Positions 9,165 to 19,649 of a stretch of 64,000 nucleotides of DNA are shown here, in pieces. The position numbers and the translations under genes are program-made. Each line of letters opens with the position of its first letter. Within the stretch, counting starts at the first letter, position 1. The DNA is from an uncultured Hyphomicrobiales bacterium. Its GTDB lineage: Bacteria; Pseudomonadota; Alphaproteobacteria; Rhizobiales; Beijerinckiaceae. The DNA lies in contig CAIZEI010000202.1 of the NCBI GenBank assembly GCA_903931945.1, positions 114,452-178,451 of the forward strand, read 5' to 3'. The notes under the pieces are model-generated. The model had not been told where the DNA came from. It saw nothing but the letters and a program-made list of their open reading frames with translations, and ran no database searches.

Positions 9165-10675
9165 TTAATAATCAACCAGCGGGAGTCCAGTTGCGCCAGT
9201 GTGACGCGTGTTCCGCGCGAGTCATTGATGACCAAACCCAATTGTCCGGCCAAATCCCGATCGTGCCATTCAATCGCCAATTCGAAATTGAGTCGCAAAC
9301 TGCGTGTGTCCCAGTTCGGACTGCCAATTAGGCACCAGTGATCGTCTACAGTCATGATTTTGGCGTGGTTGAAGGGCGGTGGCGAACGCCAGATTCGACA
9401 TCCCGCTTTCAGCAAGGGCGGAATGTGGGCGCACGCGGCCCATCCCAGCAGCCAGTGATTGTTGACAGCGGGCAGAACGAGATCGACCGCAACGCCTCGC
9501 AGCGCCGCCAGTTCGAGCGCGCTCATCACCCGACTGTCGGGCAGGAAGTAGGGCGTCGCGATCCGGATCGAGCGCCGGGCCGCGTTGATCGCGGACGCCA
9601 GAACCAGAATCAGCTGATCGACGTCCTGATCCGGGCCCGATGAAACGGCCCTGCCGAGCGCGCTCGCTTGCGCAACAGGGTTCGACATCCTCGCAGGCGA
9701 TTCCAGCGCCTCTCCTGTCGCGAACAGCCAATCCTCGCCGAAGTCGCCCATGATTTGTTTTACGACATCTCCTTCAATGCGAAAATGCGCATCGCGCACC
9801 AGCGGCGCGCGCCCGGCGACCGAGACGTTTTCATCGCCGATATTCAACCCGCCGACAAATGCAACGACGCCATCGATAATCAGGACCTTTTTGTGAAGCC
9901 GCAAATTCAGGAACGGCATTTTCCACGGCAAGGCGGAATGCATGAACCGCGCCGCCGGCACGCCATTCGCCCGTAATAAACGATAGGCGGATGATCGCAG
10001 AAATCCGCCGCCAAATCCGTCTATGAGAACCCGCACCTGGGCGCCCCTGTGGTGGGCGCGCGCCAAAGCGTCAATGAATTTATGTCCAATTTCATCGGCT
10101 CTAAAAATATAGGAGCTTAGAAAAACCTCCGATTGAGCCCCTTCGATCGTCTCGAGCATTCTGGGATACGCCTCGTCGCCTCCATGTAGCGGCGCGGAGA
10201 TGGACCCTGTCGCAATCTCCCGGTTCGTAATGTTACCAATGGCCAGAATCAGATTCGCCATTGGGTCGTTTACCGAGTTGCGCCCGGCCTTCTGATTTCC
10301 TGGCATGGCGCGCGAGCGCCGAATTTTATGCGCGCGACGCGTTACCCGATTGACGCCAAAGCCCAAATACAGCGCCGCGCCCATAAACGGCGATAGCCAC
10401 GCCAATCCAATCCATCCGATAGCGGCCGATACGTCCCGTTTGTTGAGCAATGCGTGAACGGTCACCGCAGCCGCGATCGATAGATGCAGCGCGAGGAAAA
10501 TCGTGGCGCCGCCGACGCGAGCCGCCGACGAAATATTGGTTAGATCCATAATGATCGTCATCATCCTTCGAATTGCGTCAGGCCGATCGCGGCCAGGTTC
10601 CGGTCGACTGCCCGGGATATGTCGCCACGCTTTGGCGATTTCGCGCGCACGAGAGAGATCTCTCTTGAACGCCAT
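9122..10675 (-). CDS. Phospholipase D-family cardiolipin synthase-like protein
   Basis: Two HKD-type motifs (LHKKVLIIDGVVAFVGGLNIGDE and NHAKIMTVDDHWCLIGSPNWD); N-terminal transmembrane segments. True start probably an internal Met. Confidence 0.85.
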   Translation of the reverse strand: MAFKRDLSRAREIAKAWRHIPGSRPEPGRDRPDAIRRMMTIIMDLTNISSAARVGGATIFLALHLSIAAAVTVHALLNKRDVSAAIGWIGLAWLSPFMGAALYLGFGVNRVTRRAHKIRRSRAMPGNQKAGRNSVNDPMANLILAIGNITNREIATGSISAPLHGGDEAYPRMLETIEGAQSEVFLSSYIFRADEIGHKFIDALARAHHRGAQVRVLIDGFGGGFLRSSAYRLLRANGVPAARFMHSALPWKMPFLNLRLHKKVLIIDGVVAFVGGLNIGDENVSVAGRAPLVRDAHFRIEGDVVKQIMGDFGEDWLFATGEALESPARMSNPVAQASALGRAVSSGPDQDVDQLILVLASAINAARRSIRIATPYFLPDSRVMSALELAALRGVAVDLVLPAVNNHWLLGWAACAHIPPLLKAGCRIWRSPPPFNHAKIMTVDDHWCLIGSPNWDTRSLRLNFELAIEWHDRDLAGQLGLVINDSRGTRVTLAQLDSRWLIIKCRDAAARLLMPYI

Positions 10676-10935
10676 TGGCGCTCCAATTGACGTATCCGCC
10701 TGTTGCTCTCAACATTGTCTCCAATCGTCAAACATCGGCGCCCCCCTGAGTAATTCCCGGCGCTAGCTTCGAGCGACGATCCGGGCGAGCGTCCAATGAC
10801 TGTTGCGAACTCCGCCTGCGGTTCGCAATCGCCTGTCGTGCAGCATGATCGCACGCACCTTGATCATAGTCCAAGTCGATCGGTTGCGTTCGCGCCGGCT
10901 GGAAGGCTCCCACGCGGCAAACAAGGAAAGAAACG

Positions 10936-11601
10936 ATGCATTGGATTGACCCCGCTTACTTGCCCGAAACAAAGGGCAACCTCGACCGATTCCTGATCAA
11001 TCCCCATGGCGCCGCCGACGGTCTGCTTCTGCGGGACGGCAAGGAAGTTCACTTTCCGCCACATATGTCCAAGGCAATCGTCGCGGCGGCGAGTGTTGGC
11101 GACATGATCAGCGTGCGTGGCGTACGTCCGCGTGGCGTCAATATGATCGCTGCAGTCTCGATTCAGGTTGGAACAGAAACCCCGATTGTCGATCACGGAC
11201 CTCCAAACGCTGAACACGACGAACTCAAGCGCGATCACGAGAAGGCCGAGAAGATGGCGACGCCAGAATCCGGCAGGTCAGCGGATACAGAAGGCTTGAT
11301 CATGCATGTGCTTCATGGCCCCCGCGGTGAGAAGCGCGGCGCTTTGCTCGACAACGGGATCATGGTTCGGATGCCCCCGCATGTGGCGGCGGCGATGCGC
11401 GAAAAGCTGTCTCCAGAACATAGACTGGCCGCGCGCGGACGGAGCCTGACGAACGCCTTGGGCACGGTCATCGATGCGCGGGAAATCGGCGTCTCCCTGT
11501 CGGCCCTTCATGCCCTTGAACCGGATAAAGGGTGGGAGCGCGATGGCCGAAAATCACCGGGACGCGACGACAAGGCAAGAAAAGCTGCAACGGCGATCTA
11601 G
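10936..11601 (+). CDS. Hypothetical protein with two related ~60-aa repeats
   Basis: Repeat 1 NPHGAADGLLLRDGKEVHFPPHMSKAI; repeat 2 GPRGEKRGALLDNGIMVRMPPHVAAAM. Purine-rich aaggaaag upstream of the ATG. Confidence 0.75.
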   Translation: MHWIDPAYLPETKGNLDRFLINPHGAADGLLLRDGKEVHFPPHMSKAIVAAASVGDMISVRGVRPRGVNMIAAVSIQVGTETPIVDHGPPNAEHDELKRDHEKAEKMATPESGRSADTEGLIMHVLHGPRGEKRGALLDNGIMVRMPPHVAAAMREKLSPEHRLAARGRSLTNALGTVIDAREIGVSLSALHALEPDKGWERDGRKSPGRDDKARKAATAI

Positions 11602-11662
11602 CGTCCGGCGGCGATGTTCGCTTGAATGTCGCCGCCATCAAAATCGGTCGGCAATTCCGCGG

Positions 11663-11713
11663 CTCTACACAGGGATTCGTTGGCCAACCAACGAATCCCT
11701 GTGTAGAGTTTTT
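11663..11713 (+). terminator. Rho-independent terminator-like hairpin
   Basis: Perfect 21-bp inverted repeat CTCTACACAGGGATTCGTTGG / CCAACGAATCCCTGTGTAGAG, loop CCAA, then TTTTT. Confidence 0.85.
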
Positions 11714-11765
11714 GGAAAAGCAGGATTTTTACGGAAAACCGCGCGACACCTTCCCGAAATCCTGC

Positions 11766-12749
11766 CTAGGGCGTCAAGACTGCTGCGCCTTCGAAACGTC
11801 CCGCACGCAGGTCTGCGAGCGCCTTGTTGGCGTCGTCAAGCGCGTAGGTTGTAGTTTTTGTGACGATGCCCAACTTCGGCGCAAGCGTAAGAAAATCAAG
11901 ACCGTCCTGACGGGTCAGATTTGCGACCGACAGAAGCTGGCGTTCTTCCCAAAGCAATCGATAGGGAAAACCAGGGATATCGCTCATGTGGATGCCGGCG
12001 CAGACGACGCGGCCACCTTTGCGCACGGCGGCCAGGGCGACAGGCGCGAGTTCGCCCACGGGCGCGAAAATGATCGCGGCGTCCAGCACGTCCGGCGGCG
12101 ACTCGTCGGAGCCGCCCGCCCAAACCGCGCCGAGGCCCCGCGCGAAGGTCTGGGCTTTTACGTCTCCCTTGCGCGTAAATGCATAGACTTGGCGCCCCTG
12201 ACTGCGAGCGACCTGCGTAAGGATATGCGCGGCGGCGCCGAAACCGTAAAAGCCCAGCTTCTTGCCATCCCCGGCGATCGCAAGCGACCGCCATCCGATC
12301 AGGCCCGCGCAAAGCAAGGGCGCCAAAGATACATCGCTCCCTACTTCGCCGAGCGGAAACGCGAAGCGTGCGTCGGCGATTGCCGCGGTCGCAAAGCCGC
12401 CATCGTTTGTGAAACCGGTGAACCGCGGATGATCGCACAGATTTTCGCGATTCATGCGGCAGTATGGGCAAATGCCGCAGGTGTGGCCAAGCCAGGGAAT
12501 GCCGACCCGCTCGCCGATCTGCATACCGTCGACGCGTTCGCCAATCGCGTCGATCCTGCCGACAATCTCATGACCGGGGACAATGGGATATTTTGGATCT
12601 GGCAATTCTCCGTCGACGACGTGCAGGTCCGTGCGGCAAACCCCGCACGCAAGAACCTTCACGCGTATTTCGTCGGGTCCCGGGCGCCGATCCGGCAGTT
12701 CGGTCCATTCCAGCGGCGTCCTGGCCTTATGCAGAACCATGGCTTTCAT
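11766..12749 (-). CDS. Zinc-dependent alcohol dehydrogenase (MDR family)
   Basis: GHEIVGRIDAIGERVDGMQIGERVG and a structural-zinc Cys cluster CGICPYCRMNRENLC. Confidence 0.9.
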   Translation of the reverse strand: MKAMVLHKARTPLEWTELPDRRPGPDEIRVKVLACGVCRTDLHVVDGELPDPKYPIVPGHEIVGRIDAIGERVDGMQIGERVGIPWLGHTCGICPYCRMNRENLCDHPRFTGFTNDGGFATAAIADARFAFPLGEVGSDVSLAPLLCAGLIGWRSLAIAGDGKKLGFYGFGAAAHILTQVARSQGRQVYAFTRKGDVKAQTFARGLGAVWAGGSDESPPDVLDAAIIFAPVGELAPVALAAVRKGGRVVCAGIHMSDIPGFPYRLLWEERQLLSVANLTRQDGLDFLTLAPKLGIVTKTTTYALDDANKALADLRAGRFEGAAVLTP

Positions 12750-12839
12750 TTTGCTCCCCCACCTTTCCCAAAAGCGAAGCGGCGCCGAACGCCGCGCACG
12801 GAGTTGAATGATATGCTACCGCCCATCGTTGTCCGGCAA

Positions 12840-13095
12840 GGCGCTCAGATTTCGCAGAACGCGGGGCAGAATGTTTGGAAGATCTTCCGCGATCAGGCCG
12901 AGGACGCATCCGGACGCCCCATCCAGACCGCTCGGCGCATCGACGGCGTGAGCTGCTTCGCCGTTGAGCGTTTCGCGCGGGCCAAGGAGCGCCACCGCCA
13001 CGGCCAACCCGCAGCCCGCAGCAGTCTCGCGGCGACGAAGCCATCGCCGCCCGGTCGGCCTCGCCCATTTCAGCAGGCGAGAGCAGCGCGAGCCC
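12840..13095 (-). pseudogene. nnr: Degraded NAD(P)H-hydrate epimerase/dehydratase fragment
   Basis: Minus-strand pieces in different frames: ALLSPAEMGEADRAAMA, then GDGFVAARLLRAAG, then LAVAVALLGPRETLNGEAA...VDAPSGLDGASG, in the canonical order. Confidence 0.65.
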
Positions 13096-13253
13096 GTGAT
13101 CAGAGGCTGAAACGTCCTTGAACATGTCGTCCGTTCGCGACTGGGTTTCGACGTTCATTTTCCGATATTCAATTACGAACATCTTGAGAAGACAAGCGCA
13201 CATACACGCCAAGACGGTCGGGAATGAAACCGGGCCAGCCCCGCGCCGCTGCG

Positions 13254-14636
13254 CTAGAGAGGCGCTTCTGCGGTCACGTAGCGGACGAGTTTCTTGTTCA
13301 CGAACGCCTGGATGCCCATGTCGCCGAGTTCGCGTCCGTAACCGGAGTTCTTGACGCCACCGAATGGCAGTTCCGCGTCCGACCAGGAGAGGTTGTTGAT
13401 GAACATCATTCCGGTGTCGATGCGGCTTGCGACGTGCTTGCCGCGTGCGAGGTCCCTGGTGAACACGGAGCCGCCGAGCCCGAAATCAGAGTCGTTGGCG
13501 AGCGCGATAGCGGCCTCTTCATCCCTGACCCGGAAGAACATCGCCACAGGACCAAAGAACTCGTCGCGGAACGCCGGGTTGCCCGGCTTGACGTCCGTCA
13601 GGATCGTCGGCTGCATGAAAGATCCCGGTCGATCGACGCGTTTGCCGCCCATGAGTACTTTCGCCCCATTGGAGACTGCCACATCGACTTGCTTGAGGAG
13701 ATCGACCAACGCCGATTCGGTCGACAGCGGACCCATCGTCGTCGCTTCATCAAGCGGATCGCCAGCCTTGACTTCTGCGAGCGCGTTCTGAAACTTGTCA
13801 ATGAACCTGTCGGCGATCTTGTCGACGACAATGAATCGCTTGGCGGCGCAGCAGGTCTGCCCCGTATTGTACATTCGGCCCCACAAAGCCCATTTGATGG
13901 TGTGGTCGAGGTCGGCGTCCTCCAGGACAATGAATGCGTCGCTGCCTCCGAGTTCCATGGAAGATGGCTTCAGGTTCTTGCCCGCGCGCGCCGCGATGCT
14001 GCGGCCCGCCGCGACGCTGCCGGTCAGAGCGACGCCCTTGATGCGGGGATCGTCGATCACGCGGTTCGACTGCTCGTGCGAGATGAGTAGATTTGTGTAA
14101 AGTCCGACCGGCGCTCCGGCGTCGATCCAAAGCTTTTCAAAGGCGATAGCGCATTGCGGCACGCATCCCGCGTGCTTCACCATCAGCACGTTGCCGGCCA
14201 TGAGGTGCGGCCCTGCAACACGGGCAAGCTGGTAATAAGGAAAATTCCACGGCTCGACGCCGAAGATCACGCCAATCGGGCTGCTCTCCATATGGCCTTC
14301 GCCCGCTGAAGGATGCAATTTGACGTCGGCGAGGAAGCGCTCTGCGTTCTTCGCATAGTAGGCAAGAATATCCGAGCTGAATTGAACCTCACCCCTAGCC
14401 TCGCCAATGCGCTTGCCCATCTCCAGGGTCATGATGCGTGCGAGTTCATTGACGCGTTCGTGCATCAGCAGGGACGCTTTGGCGACGATCTTCGCGCGGT
14501 CGGCGTAGGATTTCAGTCGCCAGGATTTGAAGCAGTTTTCGGCGGCGGAGATCTTCGTTTCGAACTGTGCATCGCTGATCTCGTCAAAACTCTTGTCGAG
14601 CTTGCCGTTAAAGGGATTCACGCTCTGGTAGGTCAT
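13254..14636 (-). CDS. NAD(P)-dependent aldehyde dehydrogenase, succinate-semialdehyde dehydrogenase-like
   Basis: MTYQSVNPF start; GVEPWNFPYYQLARVAGPHLMAGN, MELGGSDAFIVLEDADLD, NTGQTCCAAKRFIV, PFGGVKNSGYGRELG. Confidence 0.9.
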   Translation of the reverse strand: MTYQSVNPFNGKLDKSFDEISDAQFETKISAAENCFKSWRLKSYADRAKIVAKASLLMHERVNELARIMTLEMGKRIGEARGEVQFSSDILAYYAKNAERFLADVKLHPSAGEGHMESSPIGVIFGVEPWNFPYYQLARVAGPHLMAGNVLMVKHAGCVPQCAIAFEKLWIDAGAPVGLYTNLLISHEQSNRVIDDPRIKGVALTGSVAAGRSIAARAGKNLKPSSMELGGSDAFIVLEDADLDHTIKWALWGRMYNTGQTCCAAKRFIVVDKIADRFIDKFQNALAEVKAGDPLDEATTMGPLSTESALVDLLKQVDVAVSNGAKVLMGGKRVDRPGSFMQPTILTDVKPGNPAFRDEFFGPVAMFFRVRDEEAAIALANDSDFGLGGSVFTRDLARGKHVASRIDTGMMFINNLSWSDAELPFGGVKNSGYGRELGDMGIQAFVNKKLVRYVTAEAPL

Positions 14637-15115
14637 GATGTCGTCCTTTTGGGGGTTATAGCGCCAATGTGGAATAGCTTCCTGTCGTGTTCGATGGATC
14701 GACAAGAGACTGCAAGCGGATTTCGATGGAATTGTGTGAACGGTGGCTCGTCACAATGCGAGACTCGGAAATTACCCAGTGGTTCGGCGAGTTGCGCGCA
14801 GACGGGGACACAACGCGGGAGAAAGGCCGCCATTCTATCTTGAGCAAGTCAATGTCGGAGGCGCTTTCGTCGCCCCTCACCCAGCGGGTCAAGGATCTCG
14901 CTGACGTGGTCTGACGCTACAAGAATCGGCCTTGAGCTTCGTTCCCAAACACCGCTGGGTAGAGCGCGGGATGTGTCGCGAACATCAAATTCGGGGTTCA
15001 AGATGAGTCAGGCCAACAGGACTGACAATGCTCCGTGCATGAGTGTTTTCCGACGCTGTCAACGATGACTCCCGGCGCCCTAAACAAAAGGCGGCCAAAG
15101 CGGGGACATGCGAGC

Positions 15116-15285
15116 ATGAGGAACTATGATCGAATCAATACACTGGCGTCGAAGACGATCGCGGACAAGCGGGCTCACATCGTTGGCGGTGGCATTGCGG
15201 GTTTATCCGCAGCAACGTTTCTTGTTTCGGACGCCCATATGCCTCCGGGAAACGTCACGATTTACGAAACTCTTGACCATGTTGA
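15116..15285 (+). pseudogene. ohyA: Truncated oleate hydratase, N-terminal ~55 aa
   Basis: MRNYDRINTL...RAHIVGGGIAGLSAATFLVSDAHMPPGNVTIYETLD; homology ends abruptly after the FAD-binding strand. Confidence 0.65.
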
Positions 15286-15493
15286 TTGTCCAAGGTCGCC
15301 TCCACAAAAAACAAGTCTGGCTGTGGCGCATTGCGGTGTCAGTTCCGCGTTTCGATGTCGTCTGAGTGATTTCCGAGGCTGCCAAATGGTCAGATTTCAT
15401 AGTTCTTGGGTTTGAGAGCAGTGAAATCTTGCCGCATCGAACCGCGCCGATGGAACGCAGGGTTCGTGTGCCGGCCTATCGCAGGAGCGCGCC

Positions 15494-16984
15494 ATGGCCG
15501 AGACGCCGCAGACGATGACAACGGAATTTGGCAATCCTGTCGCCGACAATCAGCATTCAATGACCGCCGGTCCTCGCGGGCCCGTGCTGATGCAGGATTT
15601 CGCGCTTATTGAAAAGATGGCGCATTTCAATCGCGAGCGAATCCCGGAACGCGTTGTTCACGCCAAGGGTTACGGCGCGCACGGCGTCTTTACCGTCACC
15701 GGCGATATCAGCAGGTACACAAGGGCGAAACTGTTCTCGAAGCCAGGCAATGCCTGCCCCGTGTTTTCCCGATTCTCAACCGTCGGCGGCGAAGCCGGCT
15801 CGGCGGATGTCGCGCGAGATCCACGCGGCTTCTCGATGAAGTTTTACACCGGGGAGGGGAACTGGGACCTTGTCGGCAACAACACTCCGGTTTTCTTCGT
15901 GCGCGACGCGATCAAGTTCAGCGACTTCATTCATACCCAGAAACGCGATCCGGGCACGCATCTGAAGCCTCACTGGCGGCGATGGGACTTCTGGAGCCTG
16001 TCCCCGGAAGCAATCCACCAGGTGATGATCCTGTATTCGGATCGCGGCACTCCGGTTTCGGCGCGCTTCATGCACGGTTACGGCAGTCACACGTATAGTT
16101 TCTGGAACGCCGCTGGGGAGCGGTTCTGGGTGAAATTTCACCTTTTGACGCAGCAGGGCGTCCGCAACCACACAGAGGCCGAGGCGACGCGCCTCATGGG
16201 CGAAAATCCCGATAGCTCGACCCAGGACCTTCGCGACGCTATCGCGCGGGGCGAATTTCCGCGCTGGACCATGAAGGTGCAGATCATGCCGGAGCGCGAG
16301 GCCGCCTCCTACCCGTGGCATCCGTTCGACCTGACCAAGGTTTGGCCGCACGCTGACTATCCCATGATCGAGGTTGGCGTCATGGAACTGAACCGCAATC
16401 CGGAAAACTACTTTGCCGAAGTTGAACAGGCGGCCTTCGAGCCTGGCAACGTTGTGCCCGGAATTGGATTCAGTCCCGACAAGGTGTTGCAGGCCCGGGT
16501 GTTGTCGTATTCGGATGCGCATCGTTATCGGTTGGGCGTCAATTACCATCAGGTCCCGATCAATCGTCCGCTGGCGTCCGCAGCGACATACAACCGCGAC
16601 GGGACAATGCGCGTCGACGGCAACCATGGCGGTTCAGTCGATTTCGAGCCGAATTCCTTCGGAGGGCCGATAGAGGATCCCTCAATGAAGGAACCGCCGC
16701 TGCAGATCGATGGCGCGGCGGACCGCTACGCCGGCTTTGCCTGCGATGATCAGGACTATTACGGGCAGCCGCGGATGCTTTGGGAAAAAGCGCTGGATGA
16801 AACCGGGCGCCAGCATCTGGTGGAAAACATCGTGGCAAGCATGAGCAACCCCGCCATGGGCATCGCGGACCCGCGTCCGATTCAGGAACGGATGCTCGGA
16901 CATTGGCGCAAAGTTCATCCTGATTTCGGCGCCCGCGTCGCCAATGGACTGGCGATTACCTGGCTACGCGAAGCGGACAGTTAG
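15494..16984 (+). CDS. Catalase (monofunctional haem catalase)
   Basis: [88 protein letters not shown]. Confidence 0.97.
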   Translation: MAETPQTMTTEFGNPVADNQHSMTAGPRGPVLMQDFALIEKMAHFNRERIPERVVHAKGYGAHGVFTVTGDISRYTRAKLFSKPGNACPVFSRFSTVGGEAGSADVARDPRGFSMKFYTGEGNWDLVGNNTPVFFVRDAIKFSDFIHTQKRDPGTHLKPHWRRWDFWSLSPEAIHQVMILYSDRGTPVSARFMHGYGSHTYSFWNAAGERFWVKFHLLTQQGVRNHTEAEATRLMGENPDSSTQDLRDAIARGEFPRWTMKVQIMPEREAASYPWHPFDLTKVWPHADYPMIEVGVMELNRNPENYFAEVEQAAFEPGNVVPGIGFSPDKVLQARVLSYSDAHRYRLGVNYHQVPINRPLASAATYNRDGTMRVDGNHGGSVDFEPNSFGGPIEDPSMKEPPLQIDGAADRYAGFACDDQDYYGQPRMLWEKALDETGRQHLVENIVASMSNPAMGIADPRPIQERMLGHWRKVHPDFGARVANGLAITWLREADS

Positions 16985-17056
16985 CCGTGCCCGGCGCGCT
17001 GCGCCAGCAGGAACGTGACGGACGGTTTTCACAGCGCGTATTTGCGAGGCGCCATC

Positions 17057-17263
17057 ATGGTGGAATTATCGACCAGCGCGCGCAATGCGCTCGCCGACAA
17101 AGACTTCGGCCTTCCGCACAAGCGGGCTTACCCGATGCCTGACGCGAGCCACGCCCGCAACGCCAAAGCGCGCGCAGCCGAGGAATTCCACAAAGGGAAT
17201 CTTTCGGCGTCCGAAAAGGCTCAAATTGACCGCAAGGTCGATGAAATTCTCGGCGCGGCATAA
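17057..17263 (+). CDS. Small hypothetical protein
   Basis: MVELSTSARNALADKDFGLPHKRAYPMPDASHARNAKARAAEEFHKGNLS; conserved-looking small ORF in a stress-gene context. Confidence 0.65.
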   Translation: MVELSTSARNALADKDFGLPHKRAYPMPDASHARNAKARAAEEFHKGNLSASEKAQIDRKVDEILGAA

Positions 17264-17566
17264 GCCTGCGGAACCTTCGTCCCGTGTCCAGACCGACTTG
17301 CCGGTTGGTCCGAAGCGTGGGCTGACCGCGGACGTTTGGATGAGAAAAATATCACCGCCAGGTTCCGCGAGGATCGCGAATGCGTCCCTTGATCCTGGAT
17401 GCGTCCGGTTCGCCCATGCCGCATGTTCACATTTTGCATAACAGCGCCTGGCCTTATCTGGATTGCGTATATTCCGTGCCTATCGCGGTGTTCCCACGCC
17501 TCGTATTCAACGCGCGCCGCAGTGTCATTTGACTTTAGCGGTTGATACCAAACCCCGGAGACTATC

Positions 17567-18214
17567 ATGTCTGACGACAAGCATCTGAAGCAGGCTGTGC
17601 TCGATGAACTGAAATGGGAGCCGAGCGTGAATGAAGCGCATATCGGCGTCACAGCGAAAGACGGGATCGTCACCCTGATGGGCCATGTCGAAACGTTCTC
17701 CGAGAAGCTCGCGGCGGAAAAGGCCACGCGCCGGGTCAACGACGTCAAGGCGGTCGCCGAGGAGATCGAGGTTCGACTGCCCTACAACGTCAAGCGCGGC
17801 GACGAGGAAATCGCCTCGGCGGTGATGGATCGCCTGAAATGGGACGCCTCCGTGCCGAGCGGCGCGGTGAAAGCAAAGGTCGAAAAGGGCTGGGTCACGT
17901 TGAACGGCGAAGTCGATTGGCACTATCAGCAGGAAGCCGCCGTGAGCGATGTTCGCGGGCTTTGGGGCGTGATCGGCGTTTCCAATGATATCGTCATCAA
18001 GCCAAGGCCGGACACGTCCGCGATCAAGGACAAGATCCTCGTGGCGTTGAACAGGTCGTGGTTCGATCCGGCGAGCATCAACGTCAGCGCCAGTGGTGGG
18101 CGGGTCAAGCTCACCGGCAAGGTCAATTCCTGGTACGAGCGCGACGAGGCCGGTTCAGCCGCTTGGGCTGCGCCCGGCGCAACCTCGGTCGAGAACGACA
18201 TTTCCGTGAATTGA
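17567..18214 (+). CDS. BON domain-containing protein with three BON repeats
   Basis: Repeated pattern (KDGIVTLMGHVETFSEK, EKGWVTLNGEVDWHYQ, SGGRVKLTGKVNSWYER). Confidence 0.9.
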   Translation: MSDDKHLKQAVLDELKWEPSVNEAHIGVTAKDGIVTLMGHVETFSEKLAAEKATRRVNDVKAVAEEIEVRLPYNVKRGDEEIASAVMDRLKWDASVPSGAVKAKVEKGWVTLNGEVDWHYQQEAAVSDVRGLWGVIGVSNDIVIKPRPDTSAIKDKILVALNRSWFDPASINVSASGGRVKLTGKVNSWYERDEAGSAAWAAPGATSVENDISVN

Positions 18215-18468
18215 TTTCGGCCTGCCCGCCAACCCGCGAGAACCAGGTTGGCGGGCAGGAAGTGTGGCGTGAGCAAATTTGAACGCGGAGATTTTTCCGG
18301 CGCGGCAGCGGACTGAATCCTGCGCGCGGCTGGAACTGCACAGGTTCGGATTTTCAATATCGAATTCATCGATACGCGCTGACCGGCGCCGAGATGATGC
18401 TGACAGGCGGATCGAGCTCGCCCGCCAGATGGTTTTCCTGTCTGGATCATGGATCCTGGAGCCACAAA

Positions 18469-19617
18469 ATGTCCCATACCCGACCAACCCGCAACGCCAG
18501 CGCATTGTTCGACCGCGCCCGTGTGGGCGCTTTCGAACTCAACAATCGCATTGTCATGGCGCCGCTCACCCGGAACCGCGCAGGTCCCGGCCTGGCGCCC
18601 GGTCCTTTCGCTGTCGAATATTATTCGCAGCGCGCCACTGCGGGAATGATTATCGCCGAAGCCACGCAGGTCTCGGCGCAGGCGCAGGGCTACGCCGACA
18701 CGCCAGGCTGCTACACCAACGAGCAGGTCAGGGGCTGGAAACAGGTTACCGACGCCGTTCATGCCGAGGGGGGAACCATCGTCGTTCAGCTTTGGCACAC
18801 GGGCCGCGTCTCTCACACCAGCTTCCAGAAAGACGGCAAGGCTCCCGTCGGCCCGTCCGCCATTCGCGCCAACACGAAGACTTTCGTGGCCGGACAGGGG
18901 TTCGTCGATGTGTCGGCGCCCCGCGCGCTGCGTCTCGACGAAATGCCCGGGATCGTCGAGGACTTCCGTCGCGCTTCCGTTTGCGCCATTGAGGCGGGCT
19001 TCGACGGCGTCGAAATCCACGGCGCCCATGGCTACTTGCTTGACGCGTTCTTGCGCGATGGAACCAACCATCGCGCAGATTCCTATGGCGGTTCCGTCGC
19101 AAACCGCGCGCGGCTGCTGCTGCAGGTCGCCAGGGCCTGCGCCGGCGCTATCGGCGCGGATCGACTGGGCGTCCGGATATCGCCGGTGTCGACCGCCGGC
19201 GATTCCCGCGACAGCCAACCTCAGGCGCTGTTCAATCATGTCGTCGAAAGCCTCAATCCGCTTGGTTTGGCCTGGCTGCATGTCGTGGAGGGTGAGACAG
19301 GCGGCGCCAGGGACAGCATTCCATTCGATTATGGCGCGCTCCGCGACCGGTTCGACGGAGCATGGATGGTCAACAACGGCTACAACCGGACCATGGCGAT
19401 TGACGCCATAGCGAGCGGCCGCGCTGATCTGGTGTCGTTCGGGCGCCTCTTCATCGCCAATCCTGATCTCATGGAGAGATTGAGCAAAAACGCTCCCCTG
19501 AACGAGCTGATGGGCCCGGAAACCTTTTACGGCGGCGGCGCGCATGGCTACACCGACTACCCCACGATTGAGCAAGGCCGCATCGCGCGAGGCGCAAGCA
19601 AGATGGCGTCGGTGTGA
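18469..19617 (+). CDS. Old yellow enzyme-family alkene reductase
   Basis: LFDRARVGAFELNNRIVMAPLTRNRAG, VVQLWHTGRVSH, GFDGVEIHGAHGYLLDAFLRDGTNHRADSYGGS. Confidence 0.95.
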   Translation: MSHTRPTRNASALFDRARVGAFELNNRIVMAPLTRNRAGPGLAPGPFAVEYYSQRATAGMIIAEATQVSAQAQGYADTPGCYTNEQVRGWKQVTDAVHAEGGTIVVQLWHTGRVSHTSFQKDGKAPVGPSAIRANTKTFVAGQGFVDVSAPRALRLDEMPGIVEDFRRASVCAIEAGFDGVEIHGAHGYLLDAFLRDGTNHRADSYGGSVANRARLLLQVARACAGAIGADRLGVRISPVSTAGDSRDSQPQALFNHVVESLNPLGLAWLHVVEGETGGARDSIPFDYGALRDRFDGAWMVNNGYNRTMAIDAIASGRADLVSFGRLFIANPDLMERLSKNAPLNELMGPETFYGGGAHGYTDYPTIEQGRIARGASKMASV

Positions 19618-19649
19618 CACAAGCGCAATGCAACCCGCGCGGGAGATGG

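Noticed and set aside
10803-10828. 8-bp inverted repeat TTGCGAAC/GTTCGCAA
   Set aside because: Short stem with a 10-nt loop and no T-run; expected by chance in this composition.
11532-13121. 529-aa plus-strand ORF
   Set aside because: Antisense to a clear alcohol dehydrogenase and the nnr relic; low-complexity Arg/Pro/Ala composition, no recognisable motifs. A GC-rich shadow ORF.
15776-16627. 283-aa minus-strand ORF
   Set aside because: Lies opposite catalase; no motif support.
17926-19620. 564-aa minus-strand ORF
   Set aside because: Antisense to the BON and OYE genes, which have strong family motifs; shadow ORF.
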